Below are positions 44,036 to 53,483 of a stretch of 64,000 bases of DNA, in pieces. The translations under genes and the position numbers were made by a program. Each line of letters opens with the position of its first letter. Within the stretch, counting starts at the first letter, position 1. The stretch lies in the NCBI RefSeq assembly GCF_016765655.2, contig NZ_CP086106.1, positions 4,858,501-4,922,500 of the forward strand. The letters are read 5' to 3'. The notes under the pieces are model-generated. The model saw nothing but the letters and a program-made list of their open reading frames with translations. It did no database searches and had not been told where the DNA came from. Origin of the DNA: Skermanella mucosa (GTDB lineage Bacteria > Pseudomonadota > Alphaproteobacteria > Azospirillales > Azospirillaceae).

Positions 44036-45615
44036 AGCGGGGCGGTCCGGTCCAGGACGAGGGTGAAGCGGGTGCCCCGGCCGGGTTCGCTGTCCACGGA
44101 GATCCGGCCGCCCAGCACGCGGGTGACCAGGGCGTAGGTGATGTGCAGGCCGAGCCCGCTGCCGCCGAAGCCAAGCCTGGTGGTGAAGAAGGGATCGAAG
44201 ATCCGCGGCAGGTCGGCGGCCGGGATGCCGCGCCCGTCGTCGATGACCTCCAGGACCACCATCCCGTCGTCCTGAAGGCCGCCGGTGACCCGGATGGTCC
44301 CAGGCGGCACGCCGTCGAAGGCGTGGATGAAGGCGTTGGTCACGAGGTTGCCCAGGACCTGCCCCAGCGCGCCGGGATAGCTGTCCATCGCGATGCCGGG
44401 CGGGATGTCGACGGCGATGCGGCAGCCCGAACCCTTGTGGCTGGGCCACAGGGTCGTGACGATCTCGCCGCAGACGTCGGCCAGGTCGAAGCCGCGCCTC
44501 AGTTCGCTGGTCTGGTCGACCGCCACCCGCTTGAAGCTGCCGATCAGCTCGGCAGCGCGGGTCAGGTTGGCGACCAGCAGCCGGCCGGCGGTCCCGAAGC
44601 TCTCCGACGCGTCGCGGAGCGCCGAGCGGCGCAGTTCCTTGCCGGCCACCAGGGCCTGGAACCGGTCGATCTCGTCGGCCAGGGTGGTGGCGACTGTCAG
44701 GCTGTTGCCGAGCGGCGTGTTGATCTCGTGCGCCATGGCCGCGACCATGCCGCCCAGCGCCGCCATCTTCTCCGTGCGCACCAGCTCGTCCTGGGCGCGC
44801 CGCAGGGTGTCGAGCGCGGCGCGCAGCTCGGCGGTGCGCTCGTCCACGGTCCGCTCGATCTCCTCCATCAGGTGGGATTGCCGCTCGATGAAACGCAGGC
44901 GTTCCGCCGCGTGCTCGCGCAGGGTGACCAGCGCCTCGGCCATGCGCCCGATCTCGTCGCGGCGGCGGCGCACCGGCAGGGCGATGTCGGTCCGGCTGGC
45001 GGCAAGCTCCGACAGCGCCACGGTCATGGCCCGCACCGGCCGGGTGACGCCGCGCAGGATCAGGAACAGGATCGCGGCCACGGCCGCCATCACGACCGCA
45101 CCGGCCAGGACGATGGAGCGGGCGCGCTCCGCCGCGAGGTCTTCCGCCCGGCGGCCCGACAGCCGCAGCTCCAGGGTGCCGATCCGCCGCGTCACCCCCT
45201 GCCCGGGAAGGGTGCGGTCGAGGACGACCCGCTCGGCGACGATCCCCGGGCCGGCGGCGGACAGGTCCCCCAGGGCCGCAACCGGCACGCCGTCGCCGTC
45301 GAGGATGGCGACGGCGACGAAGTCGGGATCGCGCGCGACCGGCAGGATAAGCTCGCGGGCCGCCGCCACATCCACGTGCCAGAGGATTTCCGCCGCCCCT
45401 CCCGCCAGCATCTGGGCGATCTGCCGGGCACGGCCGGCCAGCGCCGCGTCGGCGTCTCGGCTGGTGAAATCGATCGCCGCCAGCGCCGCCACGGCCACCG
45501 CGAGCATCAGCGGCAGGCAGATCAGGGCCAGGGTCCGCACCAGCAGGCCGTTCCACGGCGGCACCGCCAGGCCGGACGGCGCCGCGCCGGAAGAAGCCTC
45601 CGCCCCCCGGTGCAT
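43996..45615 (-). CDS. Sensor histidine kinase with HAMP domain
   Basis: A 539-residue inner-membrane kinase: N-terminal helix (about 25-50), periplasmic sensor (50-150), second helix (about 165-190), HAMP, a coiled stretch, the H-box (MAALGGMVAAMAHEINTPLGNS), and an ATPase domain with N box LGNLVTNAFIHAF, DDGRGIPAADLPRIFDPFFTTR and GGSGLGLHI. This is the HWE-unlike, NtrB/DctB-like type with AHEINTPL. No response regulator is adjacent. It starts 5 bp after the chemoreceptor stop; a TTG overlapping that stop (TTGA) is an alternative start. Its sensor region resembles that of the chemoreceptor. Confidence 0.88.
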   Translation of the reverse strand: MHRGAEASSGAAPSGLAVPPWNGLLVRTLALICLPLMLAVAVAALAAIDFTSRDADAALAGRARQIAQMLAGGAAEILWHVDVAAARELILPVARDPDFVAVAILDGDGVPVAALGDLSAAGPGIVAERVVLDRTLPGQGVTRRIGTLELRLSGRRAEDLAAERARSIVLAGAVVMAAVAAILFLILRGVTRPVRAMTVALSELAASRTDIALPVRRRRDEIGRMAEALVTLREHAAERLRFIERQSHLMEEIERTVDERTAELRAALDTLRRAQDELVRTEKMAALGGMVAAMAHEINTPLGNSLTVATTLADEIDRFQALVAGKELRRSALRDASESFGTAGRLLVANLTRAAELIGSFKRVAVDQTSELRRGFDLADVCGEIVTTLWPSHKGSGCRIAVDIPPGIAMDSYPGALGQVLGNLVTNAFIHAFDGVPPGTIRVTGGLQDDGMVVLEVIDDGRGIPAADLPRIFDPFFTTRLGFGGSGLGLHITYALVTRVLGGRISVDSEPGRGTRFTLVLDRTAPLQGGPEIRAVAGT

Positions 45616-45620
45616 CGGCG

Positions 45621-47186
45621 TCAAGCGGCCTGGAGCTTGGACACGAAGCCCTGCACCCGATCCTGGAGCGAGCCGAAAGACTGCTCGAGCGTCTGGATCG
45701 CCTCCATCAGGTCCACGGCGGCCAGGCCGTTCCGTTCGGCGGACCCCGCCACCTCGCGCACGTTCTCCTGAAGCTCCTGGGTGCCCTGGGCGGCGCTGGT
45801 GACCGCCCGGCTGATCTCCGACGTGGCGGCGTTCTGCTCCTCGACCGCCGCCGCGATCACCGAGCTGATGCGCGAGACGTTGTCGATGATGTTGGCGACC
45901 TCCGTGATGTCGGCGGCGGTGCCGTCGGTCGATGCCTGGATCGCCCCGATATGCTGGGTGATCTCGCCGGTGGCGCGGGCGGTCTGGGCGGCGAGCTGCT
46001 TGACCTCGTTGGCGACCACGACGAAGCCCTTGCCGGCCTCGCCGGCGCGCGCCGCCTCGATGGTGGCGTTCAACGCCAGCAGGTTGGTCTGGGCCGCGAT
46101 GGAGTTGATCAGGCTGACCACGTCGCCGATCCTGCCGGCGGCGCCGACCAGGTTCTTGACCTTCTCCACGGCCTCCTGGGCGCGCCGCGCCGCCTCCATC
46201 GAGACGGTGTGGGAGTTCAGCGAGCGGGCGGCGATCTCCCGGATCGAGGCGGCGAGCTGCTCCACCGCGGCGGCCACGGTCTGCACGTTGGCGCTGACCC
46301 GGTCCGCCGCGACCGACGCGGCGCCCGACATGTGGCTGTTGCTGTCGGCCGTCCCGTGGACCACCGTCGCGGACGAGGCCATCGCGGACGAGGTGCTCTC
46401 CAGCAGGGACAGGACGCCCCGGACGTCGCATTCGAAGGTCTCGGCCACGTCCCGCAGGGATTTGCGCCGGGCCAGCTCGGCCTCCTGCTTCAGGCGCTCG
46501 CGCTCCTGCTCGAGACGCGTCTTCTCGATCGCGTTGTCGCGGAAGGTGACGACCGCGGCGGCCATGCGCCCGATCTCGTCGCGCCGGCGGGTCGCCGGGA
46601 TGTGGGTATGGACGTCGCCCTCGGCCAGCGCCGTCATGGTCCCGGTCATGATCTCGATGGGCCGGGTGATCCGGCGCAGGATGATGGTCAGCGCGAGCAG
46701 CAGGCAGACCATGGCGATCACGCCGACCAGGACGATCCGCCCGGTCGTCCGCTCGATCCTGGCATAGACGCCCTTCAGGCTCACCGCCAGTTCCAGGGTG
46801 CCCACGGTCTTGCTCTTGGTCCCTTGGCCGTAGACCACCGGCGCGCTCTCCACGATCAGGTCGGCGTTGGCCGCCCGGACGTCGCCATGTTCCGCGAAGA
46901 CCGACCCGTCGGCACCGGTCAGCCGGCTGTAGACATAATCGTCGTCGGAGGCGAGCGCCCCCAGGAGCCCGATCGCCGCCTGGTCGTCCATGTTCCACAT
47001 GATCTCCCCGCTGCCGCCGGACGCGATGGTCGCGAGCAGCCGGGCACGTTCCGCGAGGTCTTCGCGAGCCAGGTTCCGCGACATGGTCGAGAGGCCGACG
47101 ACGGTCACGGCCGCGAGGGCGACCAGCAGGATGGTGATCTGCGCGAGAGCCTGCACGGCGAAGCTTCGGCGGAATATGGTGAGCAT
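45621..47186 (-). CDS. Methyl-accepting chemotaxis protein
   Basis: A 521-residue receptor with two membrane helices (about 8-33 and 160-185) around a periplasmic sensor, a HAMP domain ([22 protein letters not shown]), and a cytoplasmic signalling hairpin whose tip reads [40 protein letters not shown]. No CheR-binding pentapeptide is seen at the C-terminus. The sensor sequence [19 protein letters not shown] parallels GGAAEILWHVDVAAARELIL in the kinase downstream. ATG 47186 chosen; upstream starts are unsupported. Confidence 0.92.
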   Translation of the reverse strand: MLTIFRRSFAVQALAQITILLVALAAVTVVGLSTMSRNLAREDLAERARLLATIASGGSGEIMWNMDDQAAIGLLGALASDDDYVYSRLTGADGSVFAEHGDVRAANADLIVESAPVVYGQGTKSKTVGTLELAVSLKGVYARIERTTGRIVLVGVIAMVCLLLALTIILRRITRPIEIMTGTMTALAEGDVHTHIPATRRRDEIGRMAAAVVTFRDNAIEKTRLEQERERLKQEAELARRKSLRDVAETFECDVRGVLSLLESTSSAMASSATVVHGTADSNSHMSGAASVAADRVSANVQTVAAAVEQLAASIREIAARSLNSHTVSMEAARRAQEAVEKVKNLVGAAGRIGDVVSLINSIAAQTNLLALNATIEAARAGEAGKGFVVVANEVKQLAAQTARATGEITQHIGAIQASTDGTAADITEVANIIDNVSRISSVIAAAVEEQNAATSEISRAVTSAAQGTQELQENVREVAGSAERNGLAAVDLMEAIQTLEQSFGSLQDRVQGFVSKLQAA

Positions 47187-47459
47187 TGCGAATTCCGTTC
47201 TGGACCAGATGCGGCTATGCCCCGGGGGCGCAGGCAAAGCGGTCCCTGCGCGCGGGTTACGACGAAAGGAGTATGCTCAGCCGAAGCGACTCTTTTTTGT
47301 CAATTTCTTGAAATGTGCAGTCACCCGGCGGGCGACTTTCCATGCCGCGCGGTTTTCCGCGGATCTCCGGCGGGGAGCATGGGTGCGCGGTATCATCGCA
47401 GCCCCTCCCGAGGTTAAGATCCGGCTGGGAAAATGAAGAAAGCGAAAGGGAGGAAAGCC

Positions 47460-48617
47460 ATGCCGGCGACACCGGAACCATTCCGGCTGCACGTGCCCGA
47501 CGATGCGGTCGCGGACCTGCGCGACCGCCTGGGCCGGACCCGCTTTCCCGACCAGGCGCCCGGCGAGCCCTGGGCCTTCGGGACCGACGTGGAATGGATG
47601 CGGGCGTTCACGGCCTATTGGCGGGACGGCTTCGACTGGCGGGCGCAGGAGTCGCTGCTCAACGGGTTTCCCCAGTACAGGGTGCCGCTGCACGGGATCG
47701 ACCTGCATTTCCTGCATGTTCCGGGAAAGGGCGCGGACGCGATGCCGCTGCTGCTGTCGCACGGCTGGCCCGGATCGGTGTTCGAGTTCCTCGACCTGAT
47801 CCCGCGCCTGACCGACCCCGCGGCCTTCGGCGGCGATCCGGCCGACGCCTTCACGGTGGTGGCGCCGTCCCTGCCCGGCTTCGGGCTGTCGTTCGCTCCG
47901 GGGCAGAAGCGCTTCGGCGCCGAGGAGATCGCCGACTGCTTCGCCGAGCTGATGACCGGGGTGCTCGGATACGACCGCTTCGGCGCCCAGGGCGGCGACT
48001 GGGGAGCCTTCGTCTCGTCCCGGATCGGCTATGCCCACCGGGACCGCGTGACGGGGATCCACCTCAACCTGATGCCGCTGCGGCGCGACCCGGCGATGGT
48101 CGAGTCCCCCACCCCGGAGGAGCGCCGCTACCTGGAGGAGCTGAAACTCTTCCTGAAGGAGGAGACGGGCTACCAGTGGATCCAGGGGACCCGGCCGCAG
48201 ACCCTGGCCTTCGCCCTGACCGACAGCCCGGCCGGGCTGGCCGCCTGGATCGCCGAGAAGTTCCGGGCCTGGTCGGACTGCGGCGGCGACGTGCTGTCGG
48301 TGATCGACCGCGACCGCCTGCTGGCCAACATCGGCCTGTACTGGTTCACCGGGGCGATCGGGTCGTCCTTCTGGCCCTATTACGCCCGCATGCACGGCCC
48401 CTGGCCGATCCCGGACGGCGGCACGGTCGACGTGCCGACCGGCTATTGCCAGTTCCCGACCGAGATCCTGCGCCCGCCGCGCTCGATGGCGGAGCGCACC
48501 TTCACCGACATCCGGCGGTGGAGCGTGATGGAGCGCGGCGGCCATTTCGCGGCGCTGGAGCAGCCCGACGCGCTGGCCGGAGAGATCCGCGCCTTCTTCC
48601 GGCCGCTGCGCGGGTGA
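47460..48617 (+). CDS. Epoxide hydrolase (EHN/alpha-beta hydrolase)
   Basis: A 385-residue soluble enzyme with the N-terminal epoxide hydrolase domain (FRLHVPDDAVADLRDRLGRTRFP) and an alpha/beta hydrolase core. The oxyanion motif is LLLSHGWPGSVFEF, nucleophile Asp180 sits in AQGGDWGAFVSS, and the catalytic His is in ERGGHFAALEQP near the C-terminus. It would open epoxides to diols by way of an ester intermediate. ATG 47460 was chosen because GGGAGG lies 7 bp before it; 47433 is an alternative. Confidence 0.92.
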   Translation: MPATPEPFRLHVPDDAVADLRDRLGRTRFPDQAPGEPWAFGTDVEWMRAFTAYWRDGFDWRAQESLLNGFPQYRVPLHGIDLHFLHVPGKGADAMPLLLSHGWPGSVFEFLDLIPRLTDPAAFGGDPADAFTVVAPSLPGFGLSFAPGQKRFGAEEIADCFAELMTGVLGYDRFGAQGGDWGAFVSSRIGYAHRDRVTGIHLNLMPLRRDPAMVESPTPEERRYLEELKLFLKEETGYQWIQGTRPQTLAFALTDSPAGLAAWIAEKFRAWSDCGGDVLSVIDRDRLLANIGLYWFTGAIGSSFWPYYARMHGPWPIPDGGTVDVPTGYCQFPTEILRPPRSMAERTFTDIRRWSVMERGGHFAALEQPDALAGEIRAFFRPLRG

Positions 48618-48642
48618 CCGGGCTTCCGGCGGTCGGGCCCGG

Positions 48643-49164
48643 TCAGTCCTGGAAGGGGAACTCGCCCAAGCGCTGCCACGGTCCACCGAGATAGCGCCAC
48701 AGCAGGAGGCTCTCGCCCATGACCTGGAACGGCTCGAAGCCGGCTTCAAGCCGTTCGAACAGGGCGCGCGCCTCGGCCGGGTCGGCCTTGTTCTGGATCG
48801 TGACATGGGGACGGAACGGCTGCCGGTCCTGGGGTGTCAGGCAACCTGCCCAGCGGGCCGCCAGCGCCGCGCGGAGTTCCGCCAGACCGGGGGCGTCGAA
48901 GGCGTAGGCGACGCCTTTTCCCAGGAAGCGCAGCCCCGTCGCCCGCAGTGGCGGGCGGGCGCGCCCGGCCAGCACGTCCCGGAGCGCGGCGGCGATCCCG
49001 GCCGGATCCTCTCCGGGCAGGTGGTGGAACAGCGTGAGATGCGCAGGCAGGAAGTTCCGTTCCGCCGGGAAATGCGCCCGACGCAGCGCATCCAGGCGGC
49101 TGAACGACCCGGCGTCCATCCCCAGCGTCAGGATCAGGGGAGCCGGCCCGCCCCGTTCCGTCAC
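48643..49164 (-). CDS. 2H phosphoesterase family protein (2'-5' RNA ligase-like)
   Basis: A 173-residue protein with the two HxT/S motifs of the 2H superfamily: HLTLFHHLPG near residue 43 and HVTIQNK near residue 122. These enzymes hydrolyse cyclic 2',3'-phosphodiesters of RNA or nucleotides, or ligate 2'-5'. GTG start with GGGAGGGGG close upstream. It converges with the epoxide hydrolase after 25 bp. Substrate unknown. Confidence 0.85.
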   Translation of the reverse strand: MTERGGPAPLILTLGMDAGSFSRLDALRRAHFPAERNFLPAHLTLFHHLPGEDPAGIAAALRDVLAGRARPPLRATGLRFLGKGVAYAFDAPGLAELRAALAARWAGCLTPQDRQPFRPHVTIQNKADPAEARALFERLEAGFEPFQVMGESLLLWRYLGGPWQRLGEFPFQD

Positions 49165-49403
49165 GCCCCCTCCCCCTCTCGAACGGCTGCGGCGAGTCGT
49201 CCCATGAATTCACCCGAGGCAATACCATGGCGGGCAATGCCCAATCCTTCGGCAATATAACAAGATATATCAATTTGTTTAGATGTGGGCTTGCTATGCT
49301 CTGACATTTCGCCATCAGTCTTTCGGAAGGCTGGAGATATTAACCGCTCGTCAATTCATTCCTTATAAATTGAAGCTATCGCAAGACAAAGAGCCCGAAA
49401 GCC

Positions 49404-49649
49404 ATGCCCTCCTCCGCTTCCCAGCCATCCCCGGTTACTCCCCTTTCCGCCGCCTCTTCCGTCGAGCAGCTCCATGCCGAGTACGCGGCTGCCCGCGACC
49501 AGGTGCTGCGGCAGACCAACTCGACCCATGTGAGCGAGTGCCTTGACGCCATCCGCCCGCTGTGGGCCGCGTACCAGGCCAAGCTCGCGGCGCTCGCTTC
49601 CGTCGGGCAGACAGTCGAGGAACCCGTCCTGGTCCGGCTGTCCGCCTGA
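49404..49649 (+). CDS. Hypothetical protein, 81 residues
   Basis: A small soluble protein: Ser/Pro-rich N-terminus, then a helical region (VEQLHAEYAAARDQVLRQ, CLDAIRPLWAAYQAKLAALAS). Start at ATG with a weak GAAAG site. No family recognised. It sits before a repeat-filled intergenic stretch; the upstream 200 bp are AT-rich and may contain its promoter. Confidence 0.45.
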   Translation: MPSSASQPSPVTPLSAASSVEQLHAEYAAARDQVLRQTNSTHVSECLDAIRPLWAAYQAKLAALASVGQTVEEPVLVRLSA

Positions 49650-50085
49650 CAGGCGATATGGGCCGCTTCCGGGCGAAGGCCAGGCTCCTCTCCTCATCGT
49701 CATGACCGGGCTTGCCCCACGTCTGTCCGGCACGGTACTCGCTTATTCTGCGAAAGGGTTAATTTCGGGCACAAGCACTCCGTTTTCGTCATGGCCGGAC
49801 TTGATCCGGCCATCTTTCGCGGGAAGCATCGAAGCCTCCATGCCTTGAGATCCGCGGGTCAAGCCCGCGGATGACGAACCGAAGGAGAAAACAGTCGCCA
49901 GGAATGTTCTCAATAGTCGATGGGCAAACAACGTGCCGGACAGCCGTGGACTTGATCCGGGCATCTCCGGCCACGGAGCCGTGGCGAGGCCTGCGATAGG
50001 ATGGCCGGAACAGGCGGGGTGATGCGTTGGGCCGCGTCCCGACATATCCGGGGTATCGAAGGTGCCGCCGGGGTGGCGGCGAACA
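49650..50085. repeat. Cluster of extragenic palindromes with CTTGA/TCAAG loops
   Basis: Two perfect 9-bp hairpins: ATGGCCGGA-CTTGA-TCCGGCCAT (49791-49813) and ATCCGCGGG-TCAAG-CCCGCGGAT (49850-49872). Degenerate relatives lie near 49700 (CATGACCGGGCTTG) and 49947 (GGACTTGATCCGGGC). GATGCGTTGGGCC at about 50023 also recalls the palindromic repeat of 12112 and 35829. No gene is visible here. Confidence 0.7.
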
Positions 50086-50305
50086 TCAGGCCGCCGCTCG
50101 CCGCCGCACCGCCTCCAGGACATGGATAACCTCGGCCGCCCGCTCCGGACCGAACACGCCGTCGATCCCAAGCGGGTTCAGGTCGGTGAACTGGCTTTCG
50201 TACAGGGCGCCCGGCTCCACGGTGCCGCGCTCGGTCAGGTGATCGATCACCATGCCGAGGAACTCGATCTGGTTCGCCGTCAGGTTCCGGCCGGCCTCGA
50301 ACTCG
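50086..50305 (-). pseudogene. Fragment of a type I restriction enzyme HsdR subunit, C-terminus only
   Basis: The last about 70 codons encode FAEFEAGRNLTANQIEFLGM, a VIDHLTERGTVEPGALYESQ block and a PLGIDGVFGPERAAEVIHVL block, the C-terminal helical domain of EcoEI/HsdR-type restriction subunits (usually about 800-1000 residues in total). Motor and nuclease domains are absent, as are hsdM and hsdS. It is joined directly to another gene fragment. A non-functional remnant. Confidence 0.65.
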
Positions 50306-50604
50306 GCGAATGCCCGTTTCCCCGCCTCCCGACCAGGCTCTTCTCCCAGATCTCTGCCATGCCGAACTCCTCGGCCCAGGGCGCCACCTCCTCCTCGGTC
50401 GGCGTTCCGCGGATCGGGTCGCAGGACGAAGGTGCCGAAGAAGGGTGCGACCTGCCGGACCGCGTCCAGCACCGTCTCCAGCGTTTCCGGGAATTCCTCC
50501 TGAAGGGGATGGAGGAAGGCCGGCAGGTTGCCGCCGTCGGCGTCCAGCACGTCCGGCGGCATCCCCCGAGCGCTGATGCGGTGTGCCGGGCTCGCCCCCG
50601 TCAT
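50306..50604 (-). pseudogene. Fragment of an AAA-type (OLD-like) ATPase, frameshifted
   Basis: The frame from 50604 reads PPDVLDADGGNLPAFLHPLQ, then VAPFFGTFVLRPDPRN, matching the C-terminal half of predicted AAA/OLD-like ATPases. Near 50410 the similarity moves to another frame (GTPTEEEVAPWAEEFGMAEI, then WEKSLVGR, like the family's final residues), indicating a frameshift. Walker motifs are missing. It abuts the HsdR fragment, so the pair looks like a collapsed defence locus. Confidence 0.5.
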
Positions 50605-50682
50605 GAACCTCCCCGTCCACCCCCCCGGTCCCGGATCGATCCGGGACCGGGGGATGCGCCGCGGGCTTCGATCGCGACGGAT

Positions 50683-52701
50683 TCAGGCCGCCGGCAGGTT
50701 CGCCGGCATGGGGAGGTAGCGCCGCTCCAGCTCGGCCAGCAGGGCGCGGAGCCTGTCCGCCGTCTCCTGCACCCGATCCTGCGTGGTCCAGTCCGGAAGG
50801 TCTTCGCGCGGCACCGGCGGCGTCGCGCCGACCTTTACCAGGTTGACCGCTTCGGTGGGATCGTTGACCAGGTCGTAAAGCTCCCACTGGTCCGCCTTCC
50901 CGCCCGAGGGGTCGAAGTAGCGGGACAGCTTGGAATCCCCGGTCCTGACGCAGCGGACATGGTTGGGCTGGCACACCGGGCCCGACGCCAGGTTCGGCAC
51001 GGGTCCCTTGCCGTCGGAGCCCAGCCGCACCGAGTCCACCACGGCCTTGAACAGCTCGTAGTTCGCATAGCCGCTGGGGTTGGTCTCTTCCGCGCCGGGC
51101 AGCGGTTCGGTGATCTCGTCGTCGGTGATGAAGAGCACGCCCTGGCGCGGCGTGCCGTCCGCCTCGGTCACGGTCTCGCTGTCGCCCTGCAGCAGCGGCG
51201 CCAGGTCGGCTCCGGGCAGCGGCGGCACGGGATGATGCGTCTCGGACAGCTCGCGGCCGATCTTCTCCCGTTGCGCCGGGCTGACTCCGGCGAGGCCCAG
51301 CACGGTCGGCACGATGTCGGCGTGGCTGGTCACGGCGTCCACCTGCCGCATCGAGCCGTCGCCGTCGCGGTCTTCCGGCATCAGGACGACCATGGGCACG
51401 CGCACCGCCTCTTCATAGGCGATGTGCCACTTCTCCATCATCATGCCGTGCGCGGCGCCGAGTTCGCCGTGGTCGCTGGTGAAGATCACGATCGTGTTGT
51501 CCGCCTGGCCGGACTCCTCCAGCGTCTTCAGCACCCGCTCGATATGGGGATCGACGGCCGAGAAGGTCCAGCCGTAGAACTGCAGGAACTGGAGGGAAGC
51601 CTGCTCCTTGTCCGGGTACAGCGCGAACGGGATCGAGAACCGCAGCGCCAGATCGACGCCCGCCTCGGTCCGGACCCCGTCGTCCCGACCGGCCGGCGCG
51701 AGCGTGCCGTAGGCCGACACGGAAGAGAGGGTCAGCCCGACCTTGTACGCGGAGTCGAAGTGGCAGTCGGGCTTGTTGTTGGCCGGCAGGTCTTCGTCCT
51801 GGGTCGGCGAAGCCGTGGCGCAGTCCTGGGGGAAGCCCAGCGGGTTCAGCGGGACCTGCATGGTGCCGTTGACCGGCGGCATCGAGAGGTCGCCCTGCGC
51901 CGGCACAGTCAGCGGCCCGAACAGCGACTGGGTCTGCGGCGCCGGTACCGTCCCCGGATCGGCGTCCGACGGCAGCGCCATCGCGATCACCGTCGGATAT
52001 GTCGCGATGTCATGGGGATTGGTGAAGGAGACCACGGCGAGCCAGGGTCGGTCCGTAAGTTCCTCCGCGGGGGAATCCGCCCCGTCCTCGGCCTTGGAGG
52101 CGACGTAATTGTAGTTCAGCGCCAGGCCCTTGCGGTGCAGGAAGCTGCAGGCCTCGTCCGCGAAGCCGTAGTCGCGGTAGACGCCGAGATTGTTGGGGCT
52201 GGCGCCGTGGGGGTCGGGATAGCAGGTTTCCCAATTGCTGAAGCCGTAGGACTGGAGCGACGAGGACGAGTGGTGCAGGTGCCATTTGCCGAAATAATGG
52301 GTCGAATAGCCCGCCCCCCGCATCCAGTCGCCCAGGGTCGGAATGCCATCGGCCTTCAGCCAGTGGAAGTCCGGCTCGTCGCCGCTCTTGAACATGCCGT
52401 CGGTCTGGGTGACTCCGGTGCGGGTGCCGTATTGCCCGGTGAACATCACGGCCCGGCTCGGAGTGCAGGCGCTCGACGCGATGGTGTGGTTGCGCAGCAC
52501 CACGGCGTTCTTCCGCAGCCGGATCAGGCCGGGGAAGAACTTGGCGAAGGGGTTGGAGTCGTCCACCTCGCCCCGGAAGCCGAGGATGTCGTCGAGTTCC
52601 GCCGGAAACCCGGCTTGCGGACCGCCGAGGCACGGATACCGGTACTGATCGCACATGATCAGCAGGATGTTGGGGCGGGTGTCGGTTCGTGAGCCGGGCA
52701 T
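50683..52701 (-). CDS. Sulfatase family protein
   Basis: A 672-residue alkaline-phosphatase-superfamily hydrolase. Metal ligands begin at NILLIMCDQYRYP (Asp18), and the sulfatase signature SACTPSRAVMFTGQYGTRTG gives Cys79 in C-T-P-S-R, the cysteine changed to formylglycine. HYFGKWHLHH and a late IVIFTSDHGELGAAHG supply further metal and substrate residues. It is longer than typical bacterial arylsulfatases owing to insertions around residues 150-330. No signal peptide is seen, and no maturase or sulfate importer is nearby. ACGGAG precedes the ATG. It could act on sulfate esters or phosphonates. Confidence 0.88.
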   Translation of the reverse strand: MPGSRTDTRPNILLIMCDQYRYPCLGGPQAGFPAELDDILGFRGEVDDSNPFAKFFPGLIRLRKNAVVLRNHTIASSACTPSRAVMFTGQYGTRTGVTQTDGMFKSGDEPDFHWLKADGIPTLGDWMRGAGYSTHYFGKWHLHHSSSSLQSYGFSNWETCYPDPHGASPNNLGVYRDYGFADEACSFLHRKGLALNYNYVASKAEDGADSPAEELTDRPWLAVVSFTNPHDIATYPTVIAMALPSDADPGTVPAPQTQSLFGPLTVPAQGDLSMPPVNGTMQVPLNPLGFPQDCATASPTQDEDLPANNKPDCHFDSAYKVGLTLSSVSAYGTLAPAGRDDGVRTEAGVDLALRFSIPFALYPDKEQASLQFLQFYGWTFSAVDPHIERVLKTLEESGQADNTIVIFTSDHGELGAAHGMMMEKWHIAYEEAVRVPMVVLMPEDRDGDGSMRQVDAVTSHADIVPTVLGLAGVSPAQREKIGRELSETHHPVPPLPGADLAPLLQGDSETVTEADGTPRQGVLFITDDEITEPLPGAEETNPSGYANYELFKAVVDSVRLGSDGKGPVPNLASGPVCQPNHVRCVRTGDSKLSRYFDPSGGKADQWELYDLVNDPTEAVNLVKVGATPPVPREDLPDWTTQDRVQETADRLRALLAELERRYLPMPANLPAA

Positions 52702-53483
52702 GTAGAACTCCGTCGGGCAAGATTTTTCGGGACGAGGGAGGTAAGAGCCAAGAAATAAAATGATAATGGCGCAGAAAATAATGAACTTTCAATAAAATAT
52801 TTCTGACCCGAGGCCGATTTGAGCTTGTGTATCGAAGTAATATTCAGTCCCCTGTGAATTGGTTACCCCGGTATGTTGTTGTAACAATTCACCTGCTCGG
52901 AACAATGTTGTTAATTAGGGACTAAAATTCCGATCTTATCGAAGCCTGGATTTCAGAATGATGGGAAAATGGCCGCGGTGGCTCATGAAGACTTGCAGCC
53001 TTCCTCTCCACAAAGCTCAGGCGCCGGCTTGTCCCGGTAATCTTCGCATGCACCACGTCGGCGCTTCGTGCCGAAAGGTACGTGGGTCAAACCCGTGAAT
53101 GGCGTATTTGAAGTGGAAGCCGACAAGTTTTCATGATCCGAGAAATCGATTTGCACCGACCATGCCGGACAAGCGTGGAAGGGGGCCGGCACTGCCGGAT
53201 CGCGCGGCGGGGCGCAGCCGCCGGTTCTGGGGACACGGATCGGCTGGCGGCTGAACAGACGGATCAACCGGTGCGCCTCGCCGTTTCCGCGGCGTTTCGA
53301 TGAAGTGCCGGGACGTGCGGAACTGGCCGGCACCCGCGGAGACCTGCCGCTTCAAGCCCCTCCCCCCCCCGGCGCGCCGCGTTTTTTCACATGCATATGA
53401 AACTGTTAAGCATCCTGAGGTATACGGTATAACGGCATCATAGACCTGCCCAAGGTACTATTTCCGTTCCTCAAGGTGTCTTC
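52702..53483. other. Long AT-rich intergenic region
   Basis: No credible gene on either strand. From 52740 to 52960 the sequence is markedly AT-rich, with TGTTGTTGTAACAATTC and ACAATGTTGTTAATT, and probably contains the divergent promoters of the sulfatase and the methyltransferase. From about 53000 to 53350 it returns to high GC with only weak frames. A C-run lies at about 53357-53370. Confidence 0.5.

Noticed and set aside
52702-53483. tRNA or other RNA gene in the AT-rich gap
   Set aside because: I looked for T-loop (GTTCGA) and acceptor-stem pairing and found none; no terminator-like hairpin with a T-run either.
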